DNA from: Hydrogenophilales bacterium
Lineage (GTDB): Bacteria; Pseudomonadota; Gammaproteobacteria; Burkholderiales; Thiobacillaceae
Direction of reading: 5' to 3'
Length of the DNA: 5,790 bases
NCBI GenBank assembly: GCA_011391655.1
Contig: JAABQE010000296.1
Span: 1 to 5,790 of the forward strand
The notes below the pieces were generated by a model, which was given only the letters and a program-made list of their open reading frames with translations, made no database searches and was not told the DNA's origin. The position numbers and the translations under genes were made by a program. This document shows, piece by piece, positions 1 to 5,790 of the stretch; the first letter of the stretch is position 1, and every line of letters begins with the position of its first letter.

Positions 1-36
1 GGCTACACTCTCGGCATGACTGATTCCAATAATTAA
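1..36 (+). other. possible 3' end of an upstream gene
   Basis: Reading from base 1, one frame stays open for eleven codons (GYTLGMTDSNN) and ends at TAA at 34-36, five bases before the ATG of the ubiB-like gene. The other two plus frames stop at about 17-19 and 21-23. This would fit an upstream co-directional gene ending just before ubiB, but eleven open codons easily occur by chance and I do not recognise the peptide. The AT-rich stretch at 28-40 could equally be part of a promoter or leader. The sequence left of the window would decide this. Confidence 0.2.
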
Positions 37-41
37 TTTCA

Positions 42-1721
42 ATGCTCTGGGAAACCATTTCGGTCGTACGCGACCTGCCGCGCTTGCATGAAATCGCTTC
101 GGTGATGATCCGCTATGGCTGGGGCGATATGGTGCGCGCGCTTGGCATTAGCGGGGTGCTGGAACGCGCCGGGCGGATTGTGCACTGGCAGAGCAACAGC
201 GAAATAAGCCAGCTCGATGCGCCGGTGCGCATCCGCCGCGCACTGGAGGAACTGGGTCCGACTTTCGTCAAGCTGGGGCAATTGCTGGCGACGCGGGTGG
301 ACGTGTTTCCGCCGCACTGGATTGCCGAATTTGAAAAGCTGCACAGCCAGGTGCCCGCCGTGTCTTATGAGGTGTTGCATGCCGATCTGGTGGCAGCGAT
401 CAAGGGCGAACCCGGCGAGGTGTTTTCCACATTCGATTCGACCCCGCTGGCCGCCGCCTCCATCGCGCAGGTGTATCGCGCCACGCTCAAGGACGGCACG
501 CCCGTTGTCGTCAAAATCCGTCGTCCCGGAATCGAGTGGGTGATCAAGGCTGACCTGCGCATTCTTGATCACATGGCCAGGTTGCTGGAAAGCGAAGTGC
601 AGGATTCCCGGCGTTACGACCCGGTCCAGATGGTGGCACAGTTCCGCCGCTCGCTGAATCGCGAACTCGACCTGGCCAAGGAGGCGCGCAATATCGACCA
701 GTTCGCACGTGATTTTGCCGACGATCCGTTGGTGAAGATTCCCAGGGTGTACTGGGAATTCACCAATGAACGCGTCAACGTGCAGGAGGAAATTATCGGT
801 CTGGAAGGCGTGGGGCCGGACAAGCTGCGAGCCAGCGGACTCGATCCCAAATTGCTGGCCACGCGCGGTGCCGACACCGTGCTGCGGATGGTGCTGGAAA
901 ATGGGTATTTTCATGCTGATCCGCATCCGGGCAACGTGCTGTTCCTGCCCGGCAACCGCATTGGCATGATCGACTTCGGCATGGTGGGCATGCTGACCGT
1001 TGCGCGCCGCAACCAGATTGTCGACCTGTTGCATGCGCTGACGCTCAAGGACGAGCAGGCCCTGATGCAGGTGCTGCTCGACTGGAGCGGCGAATCGGTG
1101 GGCGATGAAGACCGCCTGGCGTATGACGTGGCGGAGCTGCTGCAGAGCTACGACGACCTGCAGCTCAAGGACGTGAAGATAGGCGCGCTGTTGAACGACA
1201 TCACGGCGCTGATGCGTGACAACAACCTGGTACTGCCGGCCGACCTGACCCTGTTATTCAAAACGCTGATCACGCTGGAAGGACTGGGGCAGCAGCTCGA
1301 TCCAGAATTTCACATGATCGACCATGTGACGCCGTTTGTGGAACGCATCATTCAGCAGCGCTATACCCCGCAGGCCTTGTTTGCGCGCGGCCGCAAGAGC
1401 GTGCGTGAAACGTTTGAAGTGTTGGCCGACGTGCCGCGCGACCTGCGGCACCTGCTGCGGGACATGCGGCGAGGGCGGGTCAAGATCGATCTCGATTTGA
1501 AGCGGCTGGACCAGTTTGGCCACCAGCTCGACCGCGCCAGCAACCGCTTGACCATGGGCATCCTGACCGCCTCGCTGGTGGTGGGTTCCAGCATCATCAT
1601 GACGGTGAAGGGCGGCCCTCAGATATTCGGCCTGCCGTTTTTCGGCCTGCTGGGATTCCTGATCGCGTTTTTGAATAGCGTGTGGATCGTTTTTTCCATC
1701 TGGCGTTCGGGCAAACACTGA
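42..1721 (+). CDS. ubiB: AarF/UbiB/ABC1-family atypical kinase (ubiquinone biosynthesis-type protein)
   Basis: The 559-residue protein is full length for the family (E. coli UbiB is about 546). Visible motifs in order: the family-specific KxGQ as KLGQ at 77-80; the alanine-rich loop that replaces the usual P-loop (AAAS, 137-140); the ATP-site lysine in VVVKIRRPG (K158); the ExD motif (E208-L-D210); the catalytic-loop HADPHPGN (291-298, with D293 and N298); and the DFG metal aspartate D311. Two C-terminal hydrophobic segments (about 503-522 and 527-552) would anchor it in the inner membrane. The family is known for ATPase/kinase-like activity that supports coenzyme Q synthesis; older databases call it 2-polyprenylphenol hydroxylase, which is outdated. 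No ubiE or ubiJ is adjacent, and the N-terminus (MLWETISVVRDL) differs from E. coli UbiB, so this may be a paralogue and the symbol is family-level. The ATG at 42 has no clear Shine-Dalgarno sequence, but the conserved-looking N-terminus supports it. The gene converges with the GGDEF-EAL gene, with 9 bp between stops. Confidence 0.93.
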   Translation: MLWETISVVRDLPRLHEIASVMIRYGWGDMVRALGISGVLERAGRIVHWQSNSEISQLDAPVRIRRALEELGPTFVKLGQLLATRVDVFPPHWIAEFEKLHSQVPAVSYEVLHADLVAAIKGEPGEVFSTFDSTPLAAASIAQVYRATLKDGTPVVVKIRRPGIEWVIKADLRILDHMARLLESEVQDSRRYDPVQMVAQFRRSLNRELDLAKEARNIDQFARDFADDPLVKIPRVYWEFTNERVNVQEEIIGLEGVGPDKLRASGLDPKLLATRGADTVLRMVLENGYFHADPHPGNVLFLPGNRIGMIDFGMVGMLTVARRNQIVDLLHALTLKDEQALMQVLLDWSGESVGDEDRLAYDVAELLQSYDDLQLKDVKIGALLNDITALMRDNNLVLPADLTLLFKTLITLEGLGQQLDPEFHMIDHVTPFVERIIQQRYTPQALFARGRKSVRETFEVLADVPRDLRHLLRDMRRGRVKIDLDLKRLDQFGHQLDRASNRLTMGILTASLVVGSSIIMTVKGGPQIFGLPFFGLLGFLIAFLNSVWIVFSIWRSGKH

Positions 1722-1730
1722 GGCGTGTGC

Positions 1731-4040
1731 TCAAGCGCGGAGAAAACCCGCGGTTTTCCCGGTTTTTTCGATTTCCCTGGTTTCCCTGGTTCCTGGGGAA
1801 ACCAGATTGGCAACCAGCTGTGCGAATGGCAGGGGCTGATCCAGCAAGAAACCCTGAATGTGAGAGAAACCAATGCTTTCAACCTTGCGCAGGGCCGCGT
1901 CAGTTTCCACGCCTTCGGCTGTTAATGAATACCCCGCGCTGATCATCATGCGGGCGAAGTCCGTCACCACTTGAGCAGCACGGTCGTTTTCTTCCAGCTT
2001 GCGTATCAGCGAAGTATCGAACTTGATTACATCCACCGGCAAGTCGGCCAGGTAACGCAGCGGGGAATGACCCGTCCCAAAATCGTCCATTGCAATGCGA
2101 TATTGCGCGGTGCGCAGCAAATCCAGATAGGTGCGGGCCTCGGCCACCTGGGTGATCAGCGAGGTTTCGGCTATCTCGATCATCAAGGGGTGGCGCGTGT
2201 TGTGGCGTGACAGTTCCAGCAGATACGACACGATTTCAGGTTGCGAAACACTTTGCGCTGTCAGATTGATTGAAACCCCTACGCCGGGTGGAAGCTGCCT
2301 GGATGACAGATCCAGATCGACCTGCTGCAACACGGCCAGATCGAAACCCGTTTCCAGGCGGCGGCTGCTGACGACCGGCAGAAAGGCATCCGGCATGATG
2401 AGCGTGTCATGGTGACGAATGCGCGCCAGTGCCTCGCAGTATTTCACTTCAAGGCCGGGCAGGCTGTGGATGGGCTGGTAATGTATTTCGATCATGCCGG
2501 GCGTGGCCAATGCCTGGAACACGGCACTGGTTTCGCGGCTGGCCACCAGGGTTTGCGAGGCGCGCTCGGGGTCATCGCCAAATAGCGCAACCCGGTTGCG
2601 CCCCGGCTGCTTGGCGGTATACATGGCGATATCGGCCTGTTTGGGCAGTTCGTCGACACGGTCAAGCTGGTCGGCTGCACAAAAGGCAATGCCGATACTG
2701 ATGCTGATGGGTTCGTTGATCCCCAGGTCGCTGAATTTCTTGGCGTCGAGCAGGTTCTGGCAGCGTTGTGCAATCTGCCTGGCCTGCGCTGGCGTGGTGC
2801 GTAACATGATGGCGGCAAATTCATCGCCGCCCAGGCGATACAGGCGGTCGTTGGCGCGCAGCGCCATCACCAGCGCATCGGCGATGAGGGTCAGAACGCG
2901 GTCGCCTGTCGCGTGGCCATAGGTGTCGTTGATGCTTTTGAAACGGTCGCAGTCAAACAGCAAAAAAGCCACCCCTTGCGGTACGGCTTTGATCTCCTCG
3001 CGGAAGCGTTTCCAGTCCTCTTCGTAAGCACGCCGGTTATAACAACCGGTGAGGACGTCCTGGCGCGCCTGCGAGCGGAACTCACGATTCTGGTGTTCCA
3101 GTGAGCCATGCAAGTCACGTAGTTGCAGCTGATAGTCAAATAGCGAACGGCGGATGTTTTCCAGTTCACTGATGCGCATGGGCTGGTCGTGCGCAAGTTG
3201 GGCGGTAAACCGACCCTGTTTCATGGCATCGATGTCCCGCGACAGCTGTCGCAGCGGGCGAACCAGCAGACGGTTGTGCGCCACAAAGCCCAGCAGTGCG
3301 GTGGCTGCCAGCACGGCAAACAGCGCAAGCAGCGCACGCGACAAAATGGACTCGAAGCGCAGCTGGTTGGGGTCGGGGCGGGCGCTGAAATGCAGGCTTG
3401 TGAAGAGTTCCGATGCGGGCAGGCTCACGCCCGGCTTGAGTGGCAGTTTGACGCTGCCGGTGTCGGTGAAGCGGAGACTTTGCGGATTCAGCAGTTCCGC
3501 CATGTAATCCAGGCGGATCAAGCCGTGGCCGAGCAGCGCCAGCCGTCGCCCATCGCTGTAAATCGGGAACGCGTAATACAGGACGATGACGCCCGCTTCG
3601 TTGCTGAGCCAGCTAGTGGGGAGATGGGGCAATACATTGGCGGGCAGTTTGACCGGCAGGCTGTGTTTCCCCGTGTCGGAACTCAGCACCTTACCCGATT
3701 GGTCGTATAGCGCCACGCGAGCAACGCGGCTGTTTAGCGTGCCGCTTTCATACACCCTCTGATCCCGCCAATAACTGTAGTACTCGGGCGCCACCAACTG
3801 TTGCCGGGTTTCGTCCCAGAGTGCCAGGGTATCGGCCTGGTTTTTTATCTGGTTCGACAGCCGTTCGACGGCAGCGGCCAGTTCCGCGCGTGCCGCTGCC
3901 TGGCTGGCCAGGGTTAGATTGCGCGAAACGTTACGGGTCTCATAGAGAGCGAACCCGCCGATCAGGCTCACCAGTACCAGTACCCCGGTAATAAATACCA
4001 GGGCAGCTTGCTTAATCGGAATGGATGCAGTCCATTTCAT
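1731..4040 (-). CDS. membrane-anchored dual-domain c-di-GMP enzyme (periplasmic sensor-HAMP-GGDEF-EAL)
   Basis: This 769-residue protein has a TM helix at about 11-32, a periplasmic region at about 33-233, a second TM at about 234-254, a HAMP linker at about 255-308, GGDEF at about 325-487 and EAL at about 510-745. The periplasmic part (LALWDET near 72-78, then YDQSGKVLSSD near 112-122) resembles CHASE4; that is a moderate-confidence call. The cyclase site is intact: D363 and D365 in FDCDRFK, N371-D372, and GGDEF at 404-408. An inhibitory RxxD I-site (RAND, 395-398) sits exactly five residues upstream. The phosphodiesterase site also looks complete: EAL 536-538, N592, the EIAE segment 622-625, DDFGTG 652-657, K673, E709 and Q729. 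Both cyclase and phosphodiesterase activities are therefore possible, and which dominates cannot be read from sequence. The start codon overlaps the upstream hydrolase stop (ATGA, 4037-4040) with no obvious Shine-Dalgarno sequence, which implies translational coupling. Residues about 746-769 are an unusual tail encoded by repeats. Confidence 0.95.
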   Translation of the reverse strand: MKWTASIPIKQAALVFITGVLVLVSLIGGFALYETRNVSRNLTLASQAAARAELAAAVERLSNQIKNQADTLALWDETRQQLVAPEYYSYWRDQRVYESGTLNSRVARVALYDQSGKVLSSDTGKHSLPVKLPANVLPHLPTSWLSNEAGVIVLYYAFPIYSDGRRLALLGHGLIRLDYMAELLNPQSLRFTDTGSVKLPLKPGVSLPASELFTSLHFSARPDPNQLRFESILSRALLALFAVLAATALLGFVAHNRLLVRPLRQLSRDIDAMKQGRFTAQLAHDQPMRISELENIRRSLFDYQLQLRDLHGSLEHQNREFRSQARQDVLTGCYNRRAYEEDWKRFREEIKAVPQGVAFLLFDCDRFKSINDTYGHATGDRVLTLIADALVMALRANDRLYRLGGDEFAAIMLRTTPAQARQIAQRCQNLLDAKKFSDLGINEPISISIGIAFCAADQLDRVDELPKQADIAMYTAKQPGRNRVALFGDDPERASQTLVASRETSAVFQALATPGMIEIHYQPIHSLPGLEVKYCEALARIRHHDTLIMPDAFLPVVSSRRLETGFDLAVLQQVDLDLSSRQLPPGVGVSINLTAQSVSQPEIVSYLLELSRHNTRHPLMIEIAETSLITQVAEARTYLDLLRTAQYRIAMDDFGTGHSPLRYLADLPVDVIKFDTSLIRKLEENDRAAQVVTDFARMMISAGYSLTAEGVETDAALRKVESIGFSHIQGFLLDQPLPFAQLVANLVSPGTRETREIEKTGKTAGFLRA
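1738..1768 (+). terminator. rho-independent terminator of the ubiB-like gene
   Basis: The stem GAAAACC (1742-1748) pairs with GGTTTTC (1752-1758) around a CGC loop. With A1741 bulged, CGG (1738-1740) pairs with CCG (1759-1761), lengthening the stem. One G (1762) and then six T (1763-1768) follow on the plus strand. It starts 17 bases after the ubiB-like stop codon and has the right polarity for that gene. On the minus strand no T-run follows the hairpin, so it should not terminate the opposing transcript. It lies within the last coding bases of the convergent GGDEF-EAL gene (codons about 758-768). Confidence 0.7.
1754..1796. repeat. degenerate 9-bp tandem repeat at the 3' end of the GGDEF-EAL gene
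   Basis: On the plus strand, consecutive 9-base units read TTTTCCCGG (1754), TTTTTTCGA (1763), TTTCCCTGG (1772) and TTTCCCTGG (1781), followed by a shortened TTCCTGG (1790-1796). The third and fourth units are identical. On the minus strand the period equals three codons and gives the peptide series TRE, TRE, IEK, TGK (residues 751-762). This looks like local tandem duplication that decayed afterwards. It overlaps the ubiB terminator at 1738-1768. Confidence 0.65.
1777..1805. repeat. 10-bp perfect inverted repeat (hairpin)
   Basis: CTGGTTTCCC (1777-1786) and GGGAAACCAG (1796-1805) are exact reverse complements separated by nine bases. The hairpin lies within codons about 746-755 of the GGDEF-EAL gene, just past the end of its EAL domain and 8 bases beyond the T-run of the ubiB terminator. 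Neither strand has a T-run after it, so it is not a standard intrinsic terminator. It could protect a 3' RNA end or reinforce termination between the convergent genes, or it may be a by-product of the adjacent tandem repeat. Confidence 0.6.
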
Positions 4041-4885
4041 TGTGACAGCGGGACTTTCTGCAAAAAGTCGAGTGTGTGCTCGAGCAGGTCAAACTCATGT
4101 TCGGCATCCATAAAATGGTTGGCGCCATGCACGAGAACCATGGGCGCCTGTATGTGCTGCAATGCCTTGATCCAGTTGTGCCCCAGCATTTTGTCCGCGT
4201 CGCCCATGATAAGTTGCATAGGGACGGGGGATTGTTTCACGGCCATGAGCGTACGCGGTTGATCCCACAGTACATAGGTCAGCAGGTCTTCCGGCGGGGC
4301 GGTGTATTTTTTGCAGAATGACACGGCTTGGGTCACCAAGGCGCGCTGCCTGCGTTGCGTGCGGTCCGTCAACTGCGCGATCAGGGCGGAGCGTGAAATG
4401 GGGGCAATCCTTGTTTCAATCAGTGAGGTACCAATATAGGCTTTGACGGCCGCGTCCGGCTGGGCATTCAGGTAAGCCAGCAATTGCAGGCTGCCAAAGC
4501 TGTGGCCGAACAGCACGATGTTGTGGTGACCACGCGAATTCAGCCAGTTCACCCAGCGTGCGATTTCGGCGACATCCCCTTCCATGCTGTGCCGGTGTAT
4601 GGCTTCGCATGCCAGAGTCTGTGTCCGGTTGGGAATGTTCAGGCTGAGCGTAGGCGCCAGAACGGTATAGCCTGCATCGCGCAGGCTGTTGGCCAGCGTG
4701 GCCACGGTGTGAAACTCGCGCGTTTGCAAAAACCCATGCAATACCAGAACGGCGGGCTTGCTGCGTTCGCCGATCAGATACTCGGCGCTGGCGCTGATTC
4801 CCGGGCGCATGACGAGATCGACCACCACTGCATGCGCTGTGGTTGAGAGAAGCGAGATCAGCAAGCAGAACCACTTGATGTGCAT
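4037..4885 (-). CDS. exported alpha/beta-hydrolase-fold protein
   Basis: Starting from the ATG at 4885 the protein has 282 residues and begins with a typical Sec signal peptide: charged MHIK, a hydrophobic core, then an AHA cleavage box ending at residue 19. A GTG at 4912 in the same frame would add nine residues ahead of the signal and has no Shine-Dalgarno sequence, so 4885 is preferred; a weak AGG lies about 10 bases upstream of it. Fold markers: an HGF oxyanion-hole motif at 50-52; the nucleophile elbow GHSFG with Ser129; a probable acid in MGDAD (D229 or D231); and a catalytic His257 in GANHF. Two cysteines remain in the mature protein (C93, C191) and could form a disulphide in the periplasm. 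The fold covers esterases, lipases, peptidases and thioesterases, and the substrate cannot be told from sequence. It is the first gene of a two-gene operon with the GGDEF-EAL enzyme, which it overlaps by ATGA. Confidence 0.88.
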   Translation of the reverse strand: MHIKWFCLLISLLSTTAHAVVVDLVMRPGISASAEYLIGERSKPAVLVLHGFLQTREFHTVATLANSLRDAGYTVLAPTLSLNIPNRTQTLACEAIHRHSMEGDVAEIARWVNWLNSRGHHNIVLFGHSFGSLQLLAYLNAQPDAAVKAYIGTSLIETRIAPISRSALIAQLTDRTQRRQRALVTQAVSFCKKYTAPPEDLLTYVLWDQPRTLMAVKQSPVPMQLIMGDADKMLGHNWIKALQHIQAPMVLVHGANHFMDAEHEFDLLEHTLDFLQKVPLSQ

Positions 4886-5026
4886 GGTGGGTGTACCTGA
4901 ATCGGCGAGCACAATGAGTTTACGGCAGAAAGCCTTGAAAGCTGTAGCGAGAGCACTGCCGCCAGTGGGACCGAAGGCGGGTGTTACACTTCAGCCCGAA
5001 ATTTGGCGTAAAAATGTCTGGCCTGG
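4886..5026. promoter_or_regulatory. divergent intergenic region between the hydrolase operon and the yoaA-like gene
   Basis: Both neighbouring genes read away from this 141-bp gap, so it should carry promoters for both directions. I cannot find a convincing -35/-10 pair. TTGAAA (4935-4940, plus) has no -10 at a suitable distance, TACACT (4985-4990, plus) has no -35, and TAAACT on the minus strand near 4917-4922 is equally unsupported. A small dyad CACTG-CCGC-CAGTG (4954-4967) is present but short. No CTGT-N8-ACAG LexA box is visible. Confidence 0.35.
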
Positions 5027-5790
5027 ATGTCTGATCTCAATCGTATATTTTCCCCCGATGGCGCGTGCGCTACCGTTCTGCCCGGCTGGCGCTCGCGTCC
5101 GCAACAGCTGGCTATGGCGGAGGCGGTTGAACAGGCGATTGCCCATCATGGCGTTCTGCTGGCCGAAGCGGGCACCGGCACCGGAAAAACCCTGGCCTAT
5201 CTGGTTCCCGCCTTGCTGTCGGGCGGCAAGGTGGTGATTTCCACCGGCACCAAGGCGCTGCAGGACCAGCTGTTTCATCGCGATTTGCCTGCTGCGCGCC
5301 GTGCGCTGAAGTCGCCGGTCAAGGTCGCGTTGCTCAAAGGCCGCGCCAACTACGTTTGTCACCATCATCTGCAACGCAACCTCGCCGACGGTCGCTTTGC
5401 CAACCGCGACGACGCGGCATGGCTGCAAAAAATCGCCCGATTTGCCGAAACCAGCAGCAGCGGCGACCGCGCCGAAGCCGAAGGCATCCCGGAAGATGCC
5501 ACCGCCTGGTTTTACGCGATTTCCAGCCGCGACACCTGCCTTGGCAGCGAGTGCGATCATTACAAGGACTGCTTCGTGATGGCCGCGCGCAAGGCCGCGA
5601 TGGAGTCCGAGGTGGTGGTGGTCAACCACCATCTGTTCTTTGCCGACCTGTGGCTGAAAGATGAAGGTGTCGCCGAACTCTTGCCCGCCTGCAACACCGT
5701 GATCCTCGACGAAGCGCATCAACTGGCCGAAACCGGGCTGGTCGTGTCCGAGTTCGCACTTGGCACGCCACCTCTGCCCGGCCATTTTCC
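5027..5790 (+). CDS. yoaA: YoaA/DinG-family ATP-dependent DNA helicase with 4Fe-4S domain (3' end beyond window)
   Basis: The 254 codons seen are the N-terminal part of an XPD-like superfamily 2 helicase; E. coli YoaA is about 636 residues. The start MSDLNRIFSPDG leads into a Q-motif-like RPQQLAMAEAV (24-34), Walker A EAGTGTGKT (47-55), motif Ia ISTGTKALQDQL (71-82), four cluster-type cysteines (C111, C171, C176, C182), VVVNHHLF (197-204) and Walker B DEAH (228-231). The cysteine set and the CLGSEC...YKDCF block match E. coli YoaA, as I remember it, better than DinG. In E. coli, YoaA pairs with the HolC (chi) subunit of DNA polymerase III and helps repair stalled replication. The reading frame is intact up to the window edge. 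No strong Shine-Dalgarno sequence precedes the ATG. Another ATG at 5014, in a different frame, gives only MSGLDV before a stop at 5032-5034. The gene is divergent from the hydrolase operon. Confidence 0.92.
   Translation, partial: MSDLNRIFSPDGACATVLPGWRSRPQQLAMAEAVEQAIAHHGVLLAEAGTGTGKTLAYLVPALLSGGKVVISTGTKALQDQLFHRDLPAARRALKSPVKVALLKGRANYVCHHHLQRNLADGRFANRDDAAWLQKIARFAETSSSGDRAEAEGIPEDATAWFYAISSRDTCLGSECDHYKDCFVMAARKAAMESEVVVVNHHLFFADLWLKDEGVAELLPACNTVILDEAHQLAETGLVVSEFALGTPPLPGHF

Noticed and set aside
39..1034. 331-codon open frame on the minus strand, opposite the ubiB-like gene
   Set aside because: Its product is rich in His, Gln and Ala with no recognisable domain, and it lies exactly antisense to strongly conserved kinase motifs. 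GC-biased third positions produce such long antisense frames.
1777..1805. second hairpin as an intrinsic terminator
   Set aside because: The 10-bp stem is good, but no T-run follows on either strand.
1731..1805. CRISPR-like or mobile-element end
   Set aside because: The 9-bp units are contiguous without spacers, and no transposase, target-site duplication or cas gene is present.
3189..3710. 173-codon plus-strand frame inside the GGDEF-EAL gene
   Set aside because: It lies opposite the periplasmic sensor and HAMP coding region, has low-complexity Gln/Arg-rich composition and no ribosome site, and resembles no family.
4942..4957. possible LexA box upstream of yoaA
   Set aside because: CTGT at 4942-4945 is followed eight bases later by CACT rather than ACAG, so the second half-site is missing.
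4935..4990. possible sigma-70 promoter for yoaA (TTGAAA and TACACT)
   Set aside because: The two elements are 44 bases apart and neither has a partner at 16-18 bases.
4991..5785. 264-codon open frame on the minus strand, opposite the helicase
   Set aside because: It is a shadow of the YoaA-like gene, whose Walker A, cysteine cluster and DEAH motifs are on the plus strand. The antisense product shows no known fold or signal.

Overview
The window looks like ordinary chromosomal DNA from a Gram-negative proteobacterium. It is GC-rich, with strongly GC-biased third codon positions. The gene content (UbiB/ABC1-family protein, membrane-bound GGDEF-EAL enzyme, exported alpha/beta hydrolase, YoaA-type helicase) and the N-terminus of the UbiB-like protein suggest a betaproteobacterium. 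That placement is an inference from family resemblance; no rRNA or other phylogenetic marker is present.

Layout. Positions 1-41 are a short leader that may hold the last codons of an upstream gene. Positions 42-1721 (+) encode a complete AarF/UbiB/ABC1 atypical kinase. It converges on a minus-strand gene (1731-4040) with only 9 bp between the two stop codons. The minus-strand gene encodes an inner-membrane c-di-GMP enzyme: TM, periplasmic sensor, TM, HAMP, GGDEF, EAL. The best terminator for the ubiB-like gene lies inside the last codons of this opposing gene, next to a degenerate 9-bp tandem repeat that encodes an extra C-terminal tail. Upstream on the minus strand, an exported alpha/beta hydrolase (4037-4885) overlaps the GGDEF-EAL start by four bases (ATGA), so the two form a translationally coupled operon. 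A 141-bp divergent intergenic region (4886-5026) separates that operon from a plus-strand YoaA/DinG-family iron-sulphur helicase. The helicase begins at 5027 and runs off the window just after its DEAH motif.

How the genes relate. The hydrolase/GGDEF-EAL pair is the one tight functional unit. A periplasmic hydrolase is made together with a c-di-GMP enzyme whose sensor faces the same compartment, so a link between hydrolase activity and c-di-GMP signalling is plausible but unproven. The UbiB-family protein (quinone/lipid-related) and the helicase (DNA repair) appear to be unrelated neighbours. I see no tRNA, rRNA, CRISPR array, insertion sequence or phage-like gene, and no strong sign of a wholly new system. 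The most unusual points are the coupled hydrolase/c-di-GMP operon and the terminator and repeat structure in the convergent 3' ends.
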